NCBI GenBank assembly: GCA_016859345.1
Contig: CM029129.1
Coordinates: 18,706,946 to 18,770,945, forward strand
DNA: 64,000 nucleotides
Direction: 5' to 3'
From: Istiophorus platypterus
Taxonomy: Eukaryota > Chordata > Actinopteri > Istiophoriformes > Istiophoridae
The notes under the pieces are model-generated. The model saw nothing but the letters and a program-made list of their open reading frames with translations, was not told the origin of the DNA and searched no databases. Each line of letters opens with the position of its first letter. Position 1 is the first letter of the stretch. Positions 1-11,639 of the stretch are shown here, piece by piece. The translations under genes and the position numbers were made by a program.

Positions 1-55
1 GCCAGACACCCAAGGCTTTTTCCTGAAATGAGTTTGTCTCCTCTTGTGCCTGTAG

Positions 56-266
56 GAACCTTTCACCACGTTTTTCCTCAACGCCAACGATAACAAGTTC
101 GACCATCCGGAAAGAGCCTTCTCCGGCATCGGCCGCTCGTGGAGGAACTGCCAGAGGGACACGGCTGACGTCAAGGTAACTCTTCCCAATTGGCTGAAGG
201 AACGACCTACTGAAGTGGCCAGTCAAGATTATTGGAAATACATTAAATCAGTCTGAAAACAGCTTG

Positions 267-310
<44 letters not shown>

Positions 311-1250
311 GGTGTGGCAGCTTTGTTAGACAGTTGACATCTTTTCTATCGTCACAGATTTTGTAAATTCTGTAAGGATTTAAGAAGTTTTGTTGAAGTA
401 AACAACGTGAATCTGTCACGTTCATCAGGAGCTGATCCCAGAGTTCTACTATTTGCCGGAGATGTTCGTCAACAGCAATGAGTACGAGCTCGGGGCGCGT
501 GATGATGGAGTTCCTGTGTGTGACGTGGAGCTTCCTGCCTGGGCAAAGAAACCCGAAGACTTCGTCCGCATTAACCGGATGGTGAGAGCCACAGAGAGGC
601 TTTTCTAGAATGTTTTTAAAAAAGCTATAAGAAAAGTCTTTTAAATGCTTTGAGACTGTGGACACAGTCTTGACCTCTCTCTGCGTCTCTCTGCGCAGGC
701 GTTGGAGAGCGAGTTCGTGTCGTGCCAGCTTCACCAGTGGATCGATCTAATATTCGGCTACAAGCAGCGAGGGCCGGAAGCCGTCCGAGCTCTCAATGTG
801 TTCAACTTCCTGTCCTATGAGGGAGCGGTTAACCTGGACAATGTGGACGCAGCGCAACGTGAGGTTGGTTTCCAGCGCGTTCACAAGAGCACGGAGACTC
901 TCACAAATTGATTATTAAAGGGCAGAAGTCTTACCTTCATTCCCACAATAGGGAGGTTTCGTCAAGATCATTTAGATTGATGCAGTGTTTAAAGAGAGAT
1001 AAGAAGTTACTCGATAATTACTCTTCACGGCTGAAAAAAATCGGTTATTTTTAATAGTTCTTCGCTGGGATGAATACTTACAGTATATGCGTCTTCCTCT
1101 CCCACATAATCTCCGTCTCTCCGACTGCAGGTCATTGAGACGCAGATCCAGCTGTGCGGTCAGATCCCCTCCCAGCTGCTGATAGAGCCACACCCACCTC
1201 GCTCCTCCGCCATGCACCTGGTGAGAAAACCTGCCCCCCCCAACCCTACC

Positions 1251-1328
<78 letters not shown>

Positions 1329-4300
1329 ACACAAAAAAAACACACACACACACAATACACAATTTGCTGTGTCATTTTATTGAGAAGTTTTTATTGAGAC
1401 AACTTTGGGAAAAGGAAGAGTTTTTCGATTTTTTTTTTTTTTTTTTAATACAGGTTTAAGGGTTTTTATGAGCAGATGCTGAACTTTCATATTTTTAATG
1501 CAATATACACTAGTTATTAAAAGTCTACATAGCCCACTGATATGAATGGTTTGAGTGAGTGGATTTGAGGGATTATATTACGTATATGTGTATGTAATGA
1601 TGATTTTCCAAGTCCTGCCCTGGTGTTAGCCTCTCTGTCCTCCCTGCTACCCTCAGTGGCACGAGGCCCCAGTGTCTCCACGACATGACCCATCCATGTC
1701 AACCCAGAACCTGTCAGTCCTGAACCCAGACCAACCAGTGCCCCCATCTCCTCCCCCCGGGCCTAGAGCCACCCTCAGTGTGTGCACCTGCTCTGACCCT
1801 GTGCTCCCACTAATATACCTTTTCCCTTCCCTCCCTCTGTCCCATCTGTTCTGTCTGTCCCTCTTCCTTCATGTCCATTCCCCGCTCCTCTCCCCTCCTC
1901 CCCTCCCCTCCCCTCCCCTCTCCTCTCCTCTTCTCCCGACCTTCCCTCCTCGCTCTGCCCCTTCTCTCTTCGCCTCCCCCTCTGCTCTCCTCTCTCTTTC
2001 TCTGTCTGTCCTCACCAGTGTTTCCTTCCCCAGAGCCCTCTGATGTTTAAGGATCAGATGCAGCAGGATGTCATCATGGTGCTCAAGTTCCCCTCCAACT
2101 CCCCCGTCACACACGTGGCGGCCAACACGCTCCCCCACCTCAGCATACCGGCGGCCGTCACCGTCACATGCAGCCGGCTGTTTGCCGTCAACCGCTGGCA
2201 CAACACAGTCGGTGAGTGCTCTTGCGTTGGGGGGGGTAGTTAGAACGTGCGTTGAAAACTGTCATTGTGAGGTGTTTTCTATGGCAATACAAAGGACCAG
2301 ACATTGCATCTGTTGCCATTCAGTTGGCATGACATTGCATCATCTTAACAATACACAGTTTTGTCAATTTATCTGTCATCTGTGCGCTGTGGACTCATTC
2401 TTCTCAATGTTTGTTAACAACCAACAGTTTATTACAAACTCTACATCAGCGGTTTCATCTCTTTAGGAGTTAATGTGACTAGATTCTGAGAACTCCTCTG
2501 AAACAATACTACTACAATCCAGGAATAATTCAGTGACATACAGAGTTCATAACGATGCTTAAATGATTGCTCGATTAATCAATAATTCTAGCAACAGCAG
2601 CAATTTTAATAATCAACCAGTCGTTCTGGTCATTTATCAAAGACGAATGCTTGACGCGCTCACTTGCTGAGATGATGTGTGCTTCAGGCCCCCAAATGCA
2701 AAGATTTTCTGTTTTGCTCTTTTTACAAATGGAATAACTTGGATTTCTTTTTTTTCTTCTTCTTCTTTTTTTTCGAAGATTGGTCAGACAGTCGCAATTT
2801 AAAGACATGACTTTTGGGATTTATAATTGATGGTGTGTAATTGGGATTCAATTAAGACTAATTCATGGAATCCTGTAATGCTTATGAACTCAGTAAGACG
2901 TTTTTCAACCCAAAGGTTTTTGGTTTTTAGTTGCATCGGATTCCATTATAGTAGTTTTTACTCAGACTTTATCCACATCCTATATGCTGACATAGAAATA
3001 TTTGTTAATCAAAGCCTCAATTATTCTCATCAACTGTCTCATTAGCACAACAGGCGAGGTTTAATTATCTTTGCTAAAGTGATTATGGAGGGTCATGGGG
3101 CAGCTTCTTTCAGTGATTGCTGCATCAAGTACTTATTTATTTTAATGTAATGATTGGGACCCCCTCCCCTTCAGGCCTCCGCGGAGCTCCAGGATACTCC
3201 CTGGAGCAGGCTCATCATCTCCCCATTGAGATGGACCCTCTCATAGGTCAGTGCACAAAACTCTCCACAGCAGATTTTATTGGGTTCATAATTTTTGGAA
3301 TTTGAGATGATACGGGAAACTTCCACACACTGACCTGAGTGATTAACTGTCTGAAAAGGTTGGCAGAGTTTTGTTTTGGGTTTTTTTAATGAAATTGCAC
3401 CTGTTCACCCACATAGCAAACAACTCAGGCGTGAACAAGCGTCAGATCACTGACCTGGTGGACCAGAGCATCCAAATCAACACGCACTGTTTTGTGGTCA
3501 CCGCCGACAACCGCTACATCCTGGTCTGCGGCTTCTGGGACAAGAGCTTTCGTGTTTACTCCACTGAAACTGGTGGGTTTTATATTATTTATAAGATGTG
3601 TTGGGCATTATGTACAGTAGAAAATTATTTTTAGCTCTCAGATGTTTTGGTTTTTTTTTAGCCTCCATATTAAACTTGCAATCTTTGTGTCTGTCACTTG
3701 TGCATTTGCATGTTATTTAGATTTATTGATCTACGGGATGTTTGGAGAGTTCTATTTTTAAATCTACTGTATTTATTATTCCAAAGATTTAAGCAGGTGA
3801 CTCACTAGTCACTAACCTGCTGTTTTTTTTTAGTTGTTGTTGTTATTGTTTTTTTTTCGTGGAAGTTAAACCACCATGACCTTCAAAAGTAAAATTAGAG
3901 GGCACACACAGACTCTGCCATCTTCCCCCTCCTCCCCACAGGGAAGCTGACCCAGATAGTTTTCGGCCACTGGGACGTGGTGACGTGTCTGGCCCGGTCA
4001 GAGTCCTACATCGGAGGAGACTGCTACATCGTGTCAGGCTCCAGAGACGCCACTCTTCTCCTGTGGTACTGGAGTGGACGACACCACATTATAGGGGACA
4101 ACCCTAATAACAGTGAGTGGTGGCGTGGTGTCGACGTGTGTCTGTGTGTGCATGTGTGTGCACGAGCATGTTCCTTGCTCAGAAACCACTTCGCAAAACA
4201 CTGCAGCCCTACAGGAGTGGGAAGCTTCTGACCAGTGGCTTGGTTTTCTTGCTGTGTTCTCTCTTCCAGGCGACTATCCTGCTCCAAGGGCAGTACTGAC

Positions 4301-5793
4301 AGGACACGACCACGAGGTGGTGTGTGTGTCTGTCTGTGCAGAGCTGGGACTCGTCATCAGTGGAGCGAAAGGTTTGTGTGTCTTCATATGTCTGTCTGTG
4401 CCAAAAAGAGGGAAAAAGCAACATAGGAAATATTCAAATATTTAAACCTCAGATGCATTTGAAATGGTTTTACCAGTACAGTAGCTTTGGAAAGCCATTG
4501 GTAAGGCTCGAAAAGCCCAGGACAAATGCTCAGGACATCTCTGGTAGAGTACATTAGCTTTACAAAAACCAACCAAAAAAAAAAAATAAAAACAATTGTG
4601 CCCCTTTGCCAACACACATCAATGTAAATATCAGCCTGGAGATTGTCCCGGAACTATAAAGAACTATAAAGTCTGGTCCAGAACTGCTCTATATGAAAAG
4701 TCCCCTGAGATAATGTCTGTTATGATATGGCGCTATATGAATAAGTTGAATTGAACTGAAGTATTAAATTTATTCTACTTTGCATAAAAGTTTGTTTCCG
4801 GACAAAAAAAAAAAAAAATAACTTCACCATCACCAAAGTTTTATGCTGAAAACAGGGAAACAGCTTTCACGTTGACGCTCTTTGGTCTTGCTCCTCAGAG
4901 GGCCCGTGCCTGGTCCACACCATCACTGGGGACCTGCTCAGGGCCCTTGAGGGCCCAGAGCTGTGCCAGCGGCCCCGCCTCATCTCAGTGTCCAGCGAAG
5001 GCCACTGCATCATCTACTACGAGAGAGGCCGCTTCTGCAACTTCAGCATAAATGGGAAACTGCTGGCACAAATGGAGGTCAACGATTCCTCGCGGGTAAG
5101 GCTGTCAGAGTTGACACCGTTTATGTCAGCCTAATGTATTATTTTTTTCCGGTGTATATTTCTGCATGAATACCAACACACTGGAGCCTTTGAGCCTCTT
5201 TTAGCCTCTCTTTCTCTTCTTGTCCTCTCTGCAGGCGATCCTGCTGAGCAGCGACGGACAGAACTTGGTGACAGGAGGTGACAACGGCGTCGTGGAGGTG
5301 TGGCAGGCGTGCGACTTCAAACAGCTGTACATCTACCCGGGCTGTGACGCCGGCATCCGTGCCATGGACCTCTCGCATGACCAGAGGTAAAGAGGGCCGG
5401 GGTGCCACTGGGACAGACACTAAGTAGAAGCGGCCAACGTGACCATTTGTAAGAAGGCAGCCAAGTTCAGGGCTGTGTTTTCTTAAGGGCCGCTGTTGTT
5501 TGGGAAAACTGGGTCACCTCCGAGGGGACAGCGGAGAATACTGAATGATCAGTAATGAGGCTGTTATTTTACCCAAACCTCAGTTAGTGACCCAGACCTA
5601 GAAAATTGGTACGAGTAAACTGTTCTTTGCCCTGCAATCCTAAAAAATAAGTATTTATAGACGATGCATATAGATTTGACATTCTGTGCGCTCTTCTCCC
5701 AGGACTCTGATCACTGGAATGGCGTCCGGGAGCATTGTGGCGTTCAACATAGACTTCAACCGCTGGCACTACGAACACCAGAACAGGTACTGA
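56..5793 (+). CDS. nbea: neurobeachin, C-terminal part (last 12 coding exons)
   Basis: Neurobeachin is a large BEACH/WD40 scaffold that binds PKA and works in neuronal membrane traffic and synaptic receptor targeting. Twelve in-phase exons give 553 residues: 56-175, 429-581, 699-863, 1131-1220, 2019-2211, 3175-3246, 3417-3572, 3942-4112, 4270-4371, 4899-5095, 5235-5386 and 5703-5793 (stop TGA 5791-5793). All introns are GT-AG. The first exons finish the BEACH domain (motifs FYYLPEMFVNSN, FVSCQLHQWIDLIFGYKQRG). The later exons form WD40 blades, such as GHWDVVTCLARS, VSGSRDATLLLWYW, LTGHDHEVVCVSVC and LVTGGDNGVVEVWQ. The protein ends in NIDFNRWHYEHQNRY, the NBEA rather than the LRBA tail as I remember them; neighbouring dclk1 agrees. 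The gene is cut by the left edge of the window, so its 5' end lies upstream. Exon 5 has two in-frame acceptors. Teleosts carry two nbea copies, and which one this is cannot be decided here. Confidence 0.97.
269..309 (+). repeat. (TG)n microsatellite in nbea intron
   Basis: About 20 TG dinucleotide units lie between nbea exons 56-175 and 429-581. Confidence 0.95.
1254..1326 (+). repeat. (AC)n microsatellite in nbea intron
   Basis: About 36 AC units lie in the intron after exon 1131-1220, followed by a broken AC stretch to ~1355 and a poly-T run near 1429-1446. The open frames here are only repeat translations. Confidence 0.95.
1885..2010 (+). repeat. pyrimidine-rich (CCCCT)n-like tract before nbea exon 5
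   Basis: A long C/T-rich stretch with repeated CCCCT and CTCTC units runs into the two alternative splice acceptors at 2017-2018 and 2032-2033. It is effectively an extended polypyrimidine tract. Confidence 0.75.
2558..2815 (+). mobile_element. decayed hAT-type MITE fragment
   Basis: The sequence begins with a cluster of GATTAATC-like motifs (TGATTGCTCGATTAATC), followed by degraded text resembling the very common teleost non-autonomous hAT family, whose copies carry internal GATTAATCGATTA palindromes. Related copies are at 38571-38920 and 63558-63916. It lies in an nbea intron. Recognition is from memory of the family. Confidence 0.45.
4640..4765 (+). repeat. teleost interspersed repeat tail (SINE-like)
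   Basis: The motif GATATGGCGCTATATGAATA followed by AGTTGAATTGAACTGAA is the 3' signature of a widespread fish short interspersed repeat, with GGCGCTATATAAATA and a TTGAA tail. It is degraded and lies in the nbea intron before exon 4899-5095. Confidence 0.5.
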
Positions 5794-5938
5794 GGTGGAC
5801 GGCTTGAGGAAGAGGGGGATGGGACGGGGAGGAGAGAGGAGCTAGAGGGAAAGGAGATGATGCATTCTGCTGTGTATCCGCAACGTGGGGGTAAACCAGA
5901 CGTACTGAGAGGAAGGGGGGGAGAAAAAAAAAAAACAA

Positions 5939-6951
5939 GTACCGGACCTTAGGCTCTATTCCATTGAGAAGTTTGCTTGATTTGAGGATGCGGCGGCGCT
6001 GCTGGAAACTGACTTCCTCTTCACACACGTGTAAGTACATGCACGTGTATCCACAGACACATTAAAACCCGAAGATACACAAAAAACCTGCTAATAAAAT
6101 ACAGACTGCAGAATGGGGGGGCAAGTCAAGCAGACCTTGTAGAGGTCGATCATACGATCATTCCACCACCACACGACTGGTTGCTGGTCCTGGTACGCTG
6201 CTTAATGCTTCACAGACAATGAACCTAAGTTTTGTTTTCTCTTTTTCTTTGTCTCATTTTCAGATTTTGTTCTGTGCTTTTGGTTTGGGGGGAGTTCAGT
6301 CTAGGAATTATTTGGGTGGACTATGAATTATGACTCCTTCAACGTGTCTAAACTGATTCGAAATGGTCAGAAATGAACCAGCCCCACCCACTATTCAAAA
6401 ACCGGTGCTATTGGCTTGATCTTAAATTCACCCTTGAAAAATTGCCTGGGGCATGATTTTATTTCATTTTAATTTCTAATTTTTGTTTGATTTTGTCAGG
6501 TTTTGTTTTATAATGTTTATTTTTTTAATTTTTTTTTTCCTTTACCCACAGCAGGGTTAAGTCAGATTTTTATGTAAATAAGGCTCTGCTTCCTTCAGAG
6601 TCTACACTTGTTCTTTCACTACACAAAACTGCGCTTATCACCTTTAATTTATTAATGACTTGCTGTAAAATATTGTGTAATAATTATTATAATGTTGACA
6701 AGACTGATGGTAATAAAGGCAGTGTCAAGGATGGTGATTGTTTTGCCGGAGATGGTTATGATAAAGAGGTCTTGCCAGTGCACCACTGATGACAACCACA
6801 AGACTGACATGATTTCCTTTGTATATTTGGTGATTGTTTTGTCAAATATGTACATATAGTCTTGGTTCAGGCTCGGTGGGAGACTTAAATCAGCTGAATA
6901 AGACTGAAATCGCAAAGGAAACCTTCACTTACCCACATTTGTTGATTATTT
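5939..6951 (+). repeat. direct tandem duplication, copy 1 (about 1.01 kb)
   Basis: The block starts with GTACCGGACCTTAGGCTC and ends with TTGTTGATTATTT, directly abutting copy 2. The last ~760 bp is virtually identical to copy 2; the only difference I saw is one C (6779 region against 7798 region). The first ~270 bp differs by several small indels and one scrambled stretch near 6150-6195. No transposon ends or target-site duplication are visible, so this looks like a segmental tandem duplication or an assembly artefact. Confidence 0.93.
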
Positions 6952-7973
6952 GTACCGGACCTTAGGCTCTATTCCATTGAGAAGTTTGCTTGATTTGAGG
7001 ATGCGGCGGCGCTGCTGGAAACTGACTTCCTCTTCACACACGTGTAAGTACATGCACGTGTGTATCCACAGACACATTAAAACCCCGAAGATACACAACA
7101 AAACCTGCTAATAAAATAGACAGACTGCAGAATGGGGGGGGGGGCAAGTCAAGCAGACCTTGTAGAGGTCGATCATACCCGTACCACTCACACGACTGGT
7201 GCAGTTGCTGTTCCTGGTACGCTTAATGCTTCACAGACAATGAACCTAAGTTTTGTTTTCTCTTTTTCTTTGTCTCATTTTCAGATTTTGTTCTGTGCTT
7301 TTGGTTTGGGGGGAGTTCAGTCTAGGAATTATTTGGGTGGACTATGAATTATGACTCCTTCAACGTGTCTAAACTGATTCGAAATGGTCAGAAATGAACC
7401 AGCCCCACCCACTATTCAAAAACCGGTGCTATTGGCTTGATCTTAAATTCACCCTTGAAAAATTGCCTGGGGCATGATTTTATTTCATTTTAATTTCTAA
7501 TTTTTGTTTGATTTTGTCAGGTTTTGTTTTATAATGTTTATTTTTTTAATTTTTTTTTTCCTTTACCCACAGCAGGGTTAAGTCAGATTTTTATGTAAAT
7601 AAGGCTCTGCTTCCTTCAGAGTCTACACTTGTTCTTTCACTACACAAAACTGCGCTTATCACCTTTAATTTATTAATGACTTGCTGTAAAATATTGTGTA
7701 ATAATTATTATAATGTTGACAAGACTGATGGTAATAAAGGCAGTGTCAAGGATGGTGATTGTTTTGCCGGAGATGGTTATGATAAAGAGGTCTTGCCAGT
7801 GCCACCACTGATGACAACCACAAGACTGACATGATTTCCTTTGTATATTTGGTGATTGTTTTGTCAAATATGTACATATAGTCTTGGTTCAGGCTCGGTG
7901 GGAGACTTAAATCAGCTGAATAAGACTGAAATCGCAAAGGAAACCTTCACTTACCCACATTTGTTGATTATTT
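6952..7973 (+). repeat. direct tandem duplication, copy 2 (about 1.02 kb)
   Basis: This is the second copy of the unit at 5939-6951. It begins immediately after copy 1 with the same GTACCGGACC and ends at TTGTTGATTATTT before a poly-A run. Differences from copy 1 include an extra GT near 7060, a longer G run near 7133-7145, and different sequence around 7175-7215. Confidence 0.93.
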
Positions 7974-8456
7974 AAAAAAAAAAAGAGAATCAAATCAATG
8001 TAAAAGTTTGTTTTGTATTTGCACTTTGCACCAATCACATGTCATTATTTATTAGCTTGGTTCTTTCTGGTCGGCTGCCATTTCGTTTTAGGTCCATTTT
8101 CCCTACGGGATTATTTGTGCATTGATGTTTGTATTTAAAAAAACGTTGAGCTCATGTGTGATTATTAAGTTTTACAACCTCACAGTTGTAAGCAATATCA
8201 TGATTCTGTAGCTGATAGAGGTGGGGAAGGAGGGAGGAGAGGGGATGAAATTGTGAGATGTACCGTATGTGTGAAGCCATCTTGATCAAATGCGCACATG
8301 CACATACTCTATCGACAGGTTCAACTTACGTATCCAAAAAAAGGTTAAATATTTTTGGATCTATGAAACCCTAAAAAACTATTGTATTCATGTTTTATTG
8401 CAAAGATGTAAAATATGACATGTGTGAGTTGAAAAAAAAAAAATCATGATAAGAAA

Positions 8457-8462
8457 AATAAA
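8457..8462 (+). promoter_or_regulatory. nbea: candidate nbea distal polyadenylation signal
   Basis: AATAAA follows an A-rich stretch and is the last canonical signal before a long stretch without plus-strand features. It is a weak call because AT-rich DNA often contains this hexamer. Confidence 0.35.
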
Positions 8463-10086
8463 ATATGCAAAGAATTTGATGACGACTTTTCATTGGTCAC
8501 GCATTGTTTTCACAGCGCTGCACGGAGAGATTGAGACATCAAGGACGTCTTATTGTAGCGTTTATGAGACGCCACTCTTAGAGGAACCTTCCCACTTAAG
8601 ATGATTTCAAGAGGCTCTTGAGATAATATCTTACATTCTAAATACAACCACGCTGCTCAACTACCTGCATTGCTGGATTTACGTGTCTGGTGTCTGCTAC
8701 TATCGGTCATGTTCTGCAGCACCACCTCTTAAGACACACAGAGAAATGCTAGTTTTATTATATTTCCAATTTCAATTTCCAGCACTAGCTTTGTGGGGTT
8801 CCATCTGTGGAGTCCGGTCCTTCATCGTCTCCTGCTACATTCAAATCCACAAATCAAGCCGTAGTTCCCTTGAGCAAGTGACTCAGATCCACTCATGTCT
8901 TAAAAAATGTGCATGATCTTGGCCTTTTCCATACGTGAATTTAAACGATTTTTGTGGTTTATTTGTTGTACTCGGGTGTTGGCAGTTTCTACAAGTATTA
9001 AAAAAAAGAGAATAGAGCCTGTTCAGTGTGCAAGAGAGGAAGAAATCATTAATGGCAGTCATTAGCCCACGAACCAAAGATAGATTTGCAGTCACAAAGT
9101 TTACAGTAATAATGTGAGGTGAATTGAGGTGAGGTATCCATGTGAGTTTTAATCACGTAATTTTAATCTACTTATTGTCTGCATTGAATGATGCCTCTGG
9201 ATTTACAGGACTGACACTGAAAACAAGAGCTCTAATTCAACCATGGCAGAATAACATAATGGGGGGGTGTTAATCTGCACTATACTTTTAAACAGCACCT
9301 CACTACAACAATGCCTTTTAGATGTGGTTCACTTGAAAATAAATGATTTAGCAGTTATTTGAAACTTTCATCTTTTGTTGTACCTTAAACCACAAGGCTT
9401 CGGACATAATAGCCTCAACCTTTTGTCTGCTTTGCACACGGATACATCCTCGGCCGAAATGTTGAGCCAGTTGTTAGTGATAACACTGTAAACGCGCTGT
9501 CTCATTGAAGCGATGTCGCCGTGAAATATCATCAGGAAAATCAACATGTTCCTCGCTTACATTTGGGATTTCGTTCATTTAGTTGTGAGCTGTTATTTGT
9601 TGGGTCAATATATATGGGATAATTGATTGTTGAGAAAAAAAAATGTGTAAAGCTCAATTGTAACAGAAATAGAGCTAAAAGAAAAAAAAAGTATTTACAA
9701 AATTTCATGTATTTACAATGTGTGTACAATCCAGTGATTATGCTACAGTAATCCTCCTAAATTCAAAAGGCAAACACAGCCGTGAAAGATATCATTTATA
9801 ATCCAAATTATAAACAAGAGGATTGCACTTATTCCGCCCACAACGCAGACCAGAGTGTTGTTGTTTTTTTTTTTTTTATTTAATACAATTTTTAAGCAAT
9901 GTTCCTAAACCTTTCCAGCAGATATATGAGAATTTGGTTGATACAGTTCCACCATCTGAGAAGCTTGGTGTGAGAACAGTGACAGATATGACTCCTTCTA
10001 CAGTTTGTGGCCACCGTCACTGAGCCTTCAGCGTTTTGTGACCATTATTGACGTTGCTGAAAAAGTGTGACATGGATGAATGAACC
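8463..10086. other. intergenic, no gene seen
   Basis: This is AT-rich sequence between the nbea 3' end and the sertm1 3' region. I see only short chance open frames and homopolymer runs and recognise no coding or RNA feature. Confidence 0.6.
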
Positions 10087-11270
10087 TTTATTCGAATATT
10101 TTGTTCAGAATGTGCAGTGTATTTTTGTTGCCATGGCAAAGAAATGACATCTCAAGGATTTTTTTTTTTTTTTTTTTTTTTTAATGATGTATTTTTAGCA
10201 AAAAAACTGTATCTTAAGCCTGGAATGTGCTCAAAGGCTGACAGCTGCACAGAGCTCTCATTCATCAGTCACAATGGAGTCTGCCATCGGACGCCGCGTG
10301 AGCCGACGGGCAAGAGAGGGTAATCAGTTACGCCGGGCGGCCTGTCTCTCGGGACCAGAATTTCATCTTGTCGTTTCTGCCGCTTTTGACCTGGTCCGTC
10401 TGCAGCCTCGGTCAGAGGCTGCCTGCCTGCCCGTCAGTCTACAACCTTCTTTTCTTTCTCACCTTCACATCAGCAGCACCACATCTGCCGTTTCCTTTTA
10501 TGCAGCCTCTTTTCACCGAACCTGGGGGATCATGAACCGATTTGGCGTGTACGCACTTTTCAAGGTATCATACCCTTTGTTTGCTTGGAAAAAAAAAAAA
10601 AAAAAAAAAAGACTTACATCATCCCAAAGCCTTATCAAACAACTGAGACATAAGCATGCATTTCTGTACAAAGTAATGATCTTTAAAACTATTTTAATGC
10701 TGGTTTTGCAGCATAGTCTACAGACATAATGAGACATGCTGCACAAAACTTCAATTCAAACACTGTTATTTGCTCTACAGTGAATATGACAGGTGCAGTA
10801 CAGGAAATGACCTTTACAAAAAGCAGGAGGGGAGATAATAGATCCCCCTTATACATTTTCCTGCAGAGGGGTGGCAGTTTTTCAGGTCCATTTGTCTTAA
10901 TCGTTGAAATAAGGCTCAGAGGAGTTCAGTCACACTCACCCTTCAAGACCTCTTCAACACATTGTAAGCTATATTTCCCCCGTGCCTTGGCAAATTGCGA
11001 GGGCGCACCTGACTCACAGGGCCATCGGGAATAATATGTGCATGCATGGAGATAGGAGTCACGCTGTCAGCTCTTTTGTAGCCTGGTGCTGTGTTTATGT
11101 GTGTGTATGTCACAGTGAGGACGAGCCAGACCTCCGTGTCTTTATGCGTTCACATGCTTGCCCGTCGTTTGCATGTGAGCGCGCATGCCGGAGTGAGCAC
11201 GTATACGTCTGCATATGCTCCCCCACCCCATCCATCCCCCCACCCCCACCCCACCCCCCAACTCCGCCCC
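10087..11270 (-). other. sertm1: putative sertm1 3' UTR
   Basis: On the minus strand the sertm1 stop at 11271-11273 is followed by non-coding sequence. The reverse complement of 10087-10092 is AATAAA, a plausible polyadenylation signal about 1.2 kb downstream of the stop. The interval contains a T run (10159-10182), an A run (10589-10610) and a C-rich stretch beside the stop codon (11220-11270). Extent is inferred. Confidence 0.4.
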
Positions 11271-11612
11271 TCAGGTGGACAGAGAGGAGATGGTGGACCT
11301 CTGAGACGAGATGCTGCAGATCTCCATGTTGGTGAAGGAGCTCCCTCCCTCGCTGCTGCAGTCGGGCACAGAGGAGGAGGAGGAGATGATGTTCTTCAGC
11401 CTGTGGAGGGAGATGATGAGCAGCGTCAGCAGGAACACCAGCAGGCCGAGGAAGAGCCACACGTACACGTACACGTTGCCCGGACGCCCCGGCGAGGAGG
11501 CGGCCGCCGACGTAGAGGCGGAGGTCGGGGAGAAGCGGAGGAAGGTCCCGTTGTCTATCGGAGAGATTCCGGTCTCGTTGTGGTCCACCAGCGGGACGTC
11601 CATCCCTGACAT
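11271..11612 (-). CDS. sertm1: serine-rich and transmembrane domain-containing protein 1
   Basis: A single coding exon encodes 113 residues, close to the human protein (about 107). The N-terminal half has two sequons, N12-E-T and N21-G-T, consistent with an extracellular or luminal end. One hydrophobic segment at about 47-69 (VYVYVWLFLGLLVFLLTLL) is followed by HRLKNIISSSSS and a serine-rich cytoplasmic tail. The tail carries the family signature SSFTNMEICSISSQRST. I chose the ATG at 11612 because it has A at -3 and gives the family length. A nearby AG (TTCAG just upstream on the minus strand) may be the acceptor joining a 5' UTR exon. Its molecular role is not established; the family is a small single-pass membrane protein expressed in brain. 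The position beside nbea and ccna1 matches the human 13q13 gene set. Other frames over this exon are shadows. Confidence 0.93.
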   Translation of the reverse strand: MSGMDVPLVDHNETGISPIDNGTFLRFSPTSASTSAAASSPGRPGNVYVYVWLFLGLLVFLLTLLIISLHRLKNIISSSSSVPDCSSEGGSSFTNMEICSISSQRSTISSLST

Positions 11613-11639
11613 CCTGGCTGAAGTTCCGCATTGATTTGA

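Larger units (their letters stand above)
5794..8462 (+). other. nbea: nbea 3' UTR (putative extent)
   Basis: The stop codon at 5791-5793 is followed by AT-rich DNA without a further gene on this strand. Candidate AATAAA signals lie at 6712-6717, 7733-7738 and 8457-8462. The first two are the same signal present once in each copy of a tandem duplication. The UTR extent is inferred from the last signal; transcript ends cannot be seen. Pumilio-type motifs (TGTANATA) occur at 6573-6580, 6849-6856, 7594-7601 and 7871-7878. Confidence 0.55.

Noticed and set aside
243..734. 163-residue minus-strand open frame
   Set aside because: It is antisense to two nbea exons and reads through the TG microsatellite; the plus-strand exons explain the openness.
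972..1459. Several Cys/Val- or Thr/His-rich open frames
   Set aside because: They are translations of the AC/TG microsatellite at 1254-1326.
6652..7937. Repeated minus-strand frame (MRFQSYSADL...) present twice
   Set aside because: It occurs twice only because the 1-kb unit is duplicated; it lies in nbea 3' UTR, is AT-rich and resembles no protein I know.
11091..11634. Long open frames on both strands around 11.1-11.6 kb (172 and 173 residues)
   Set aside because: They are out-of-frame or antisense shadows of the sertm1 exon; only the 11612-11271 minus frame matches a known family.
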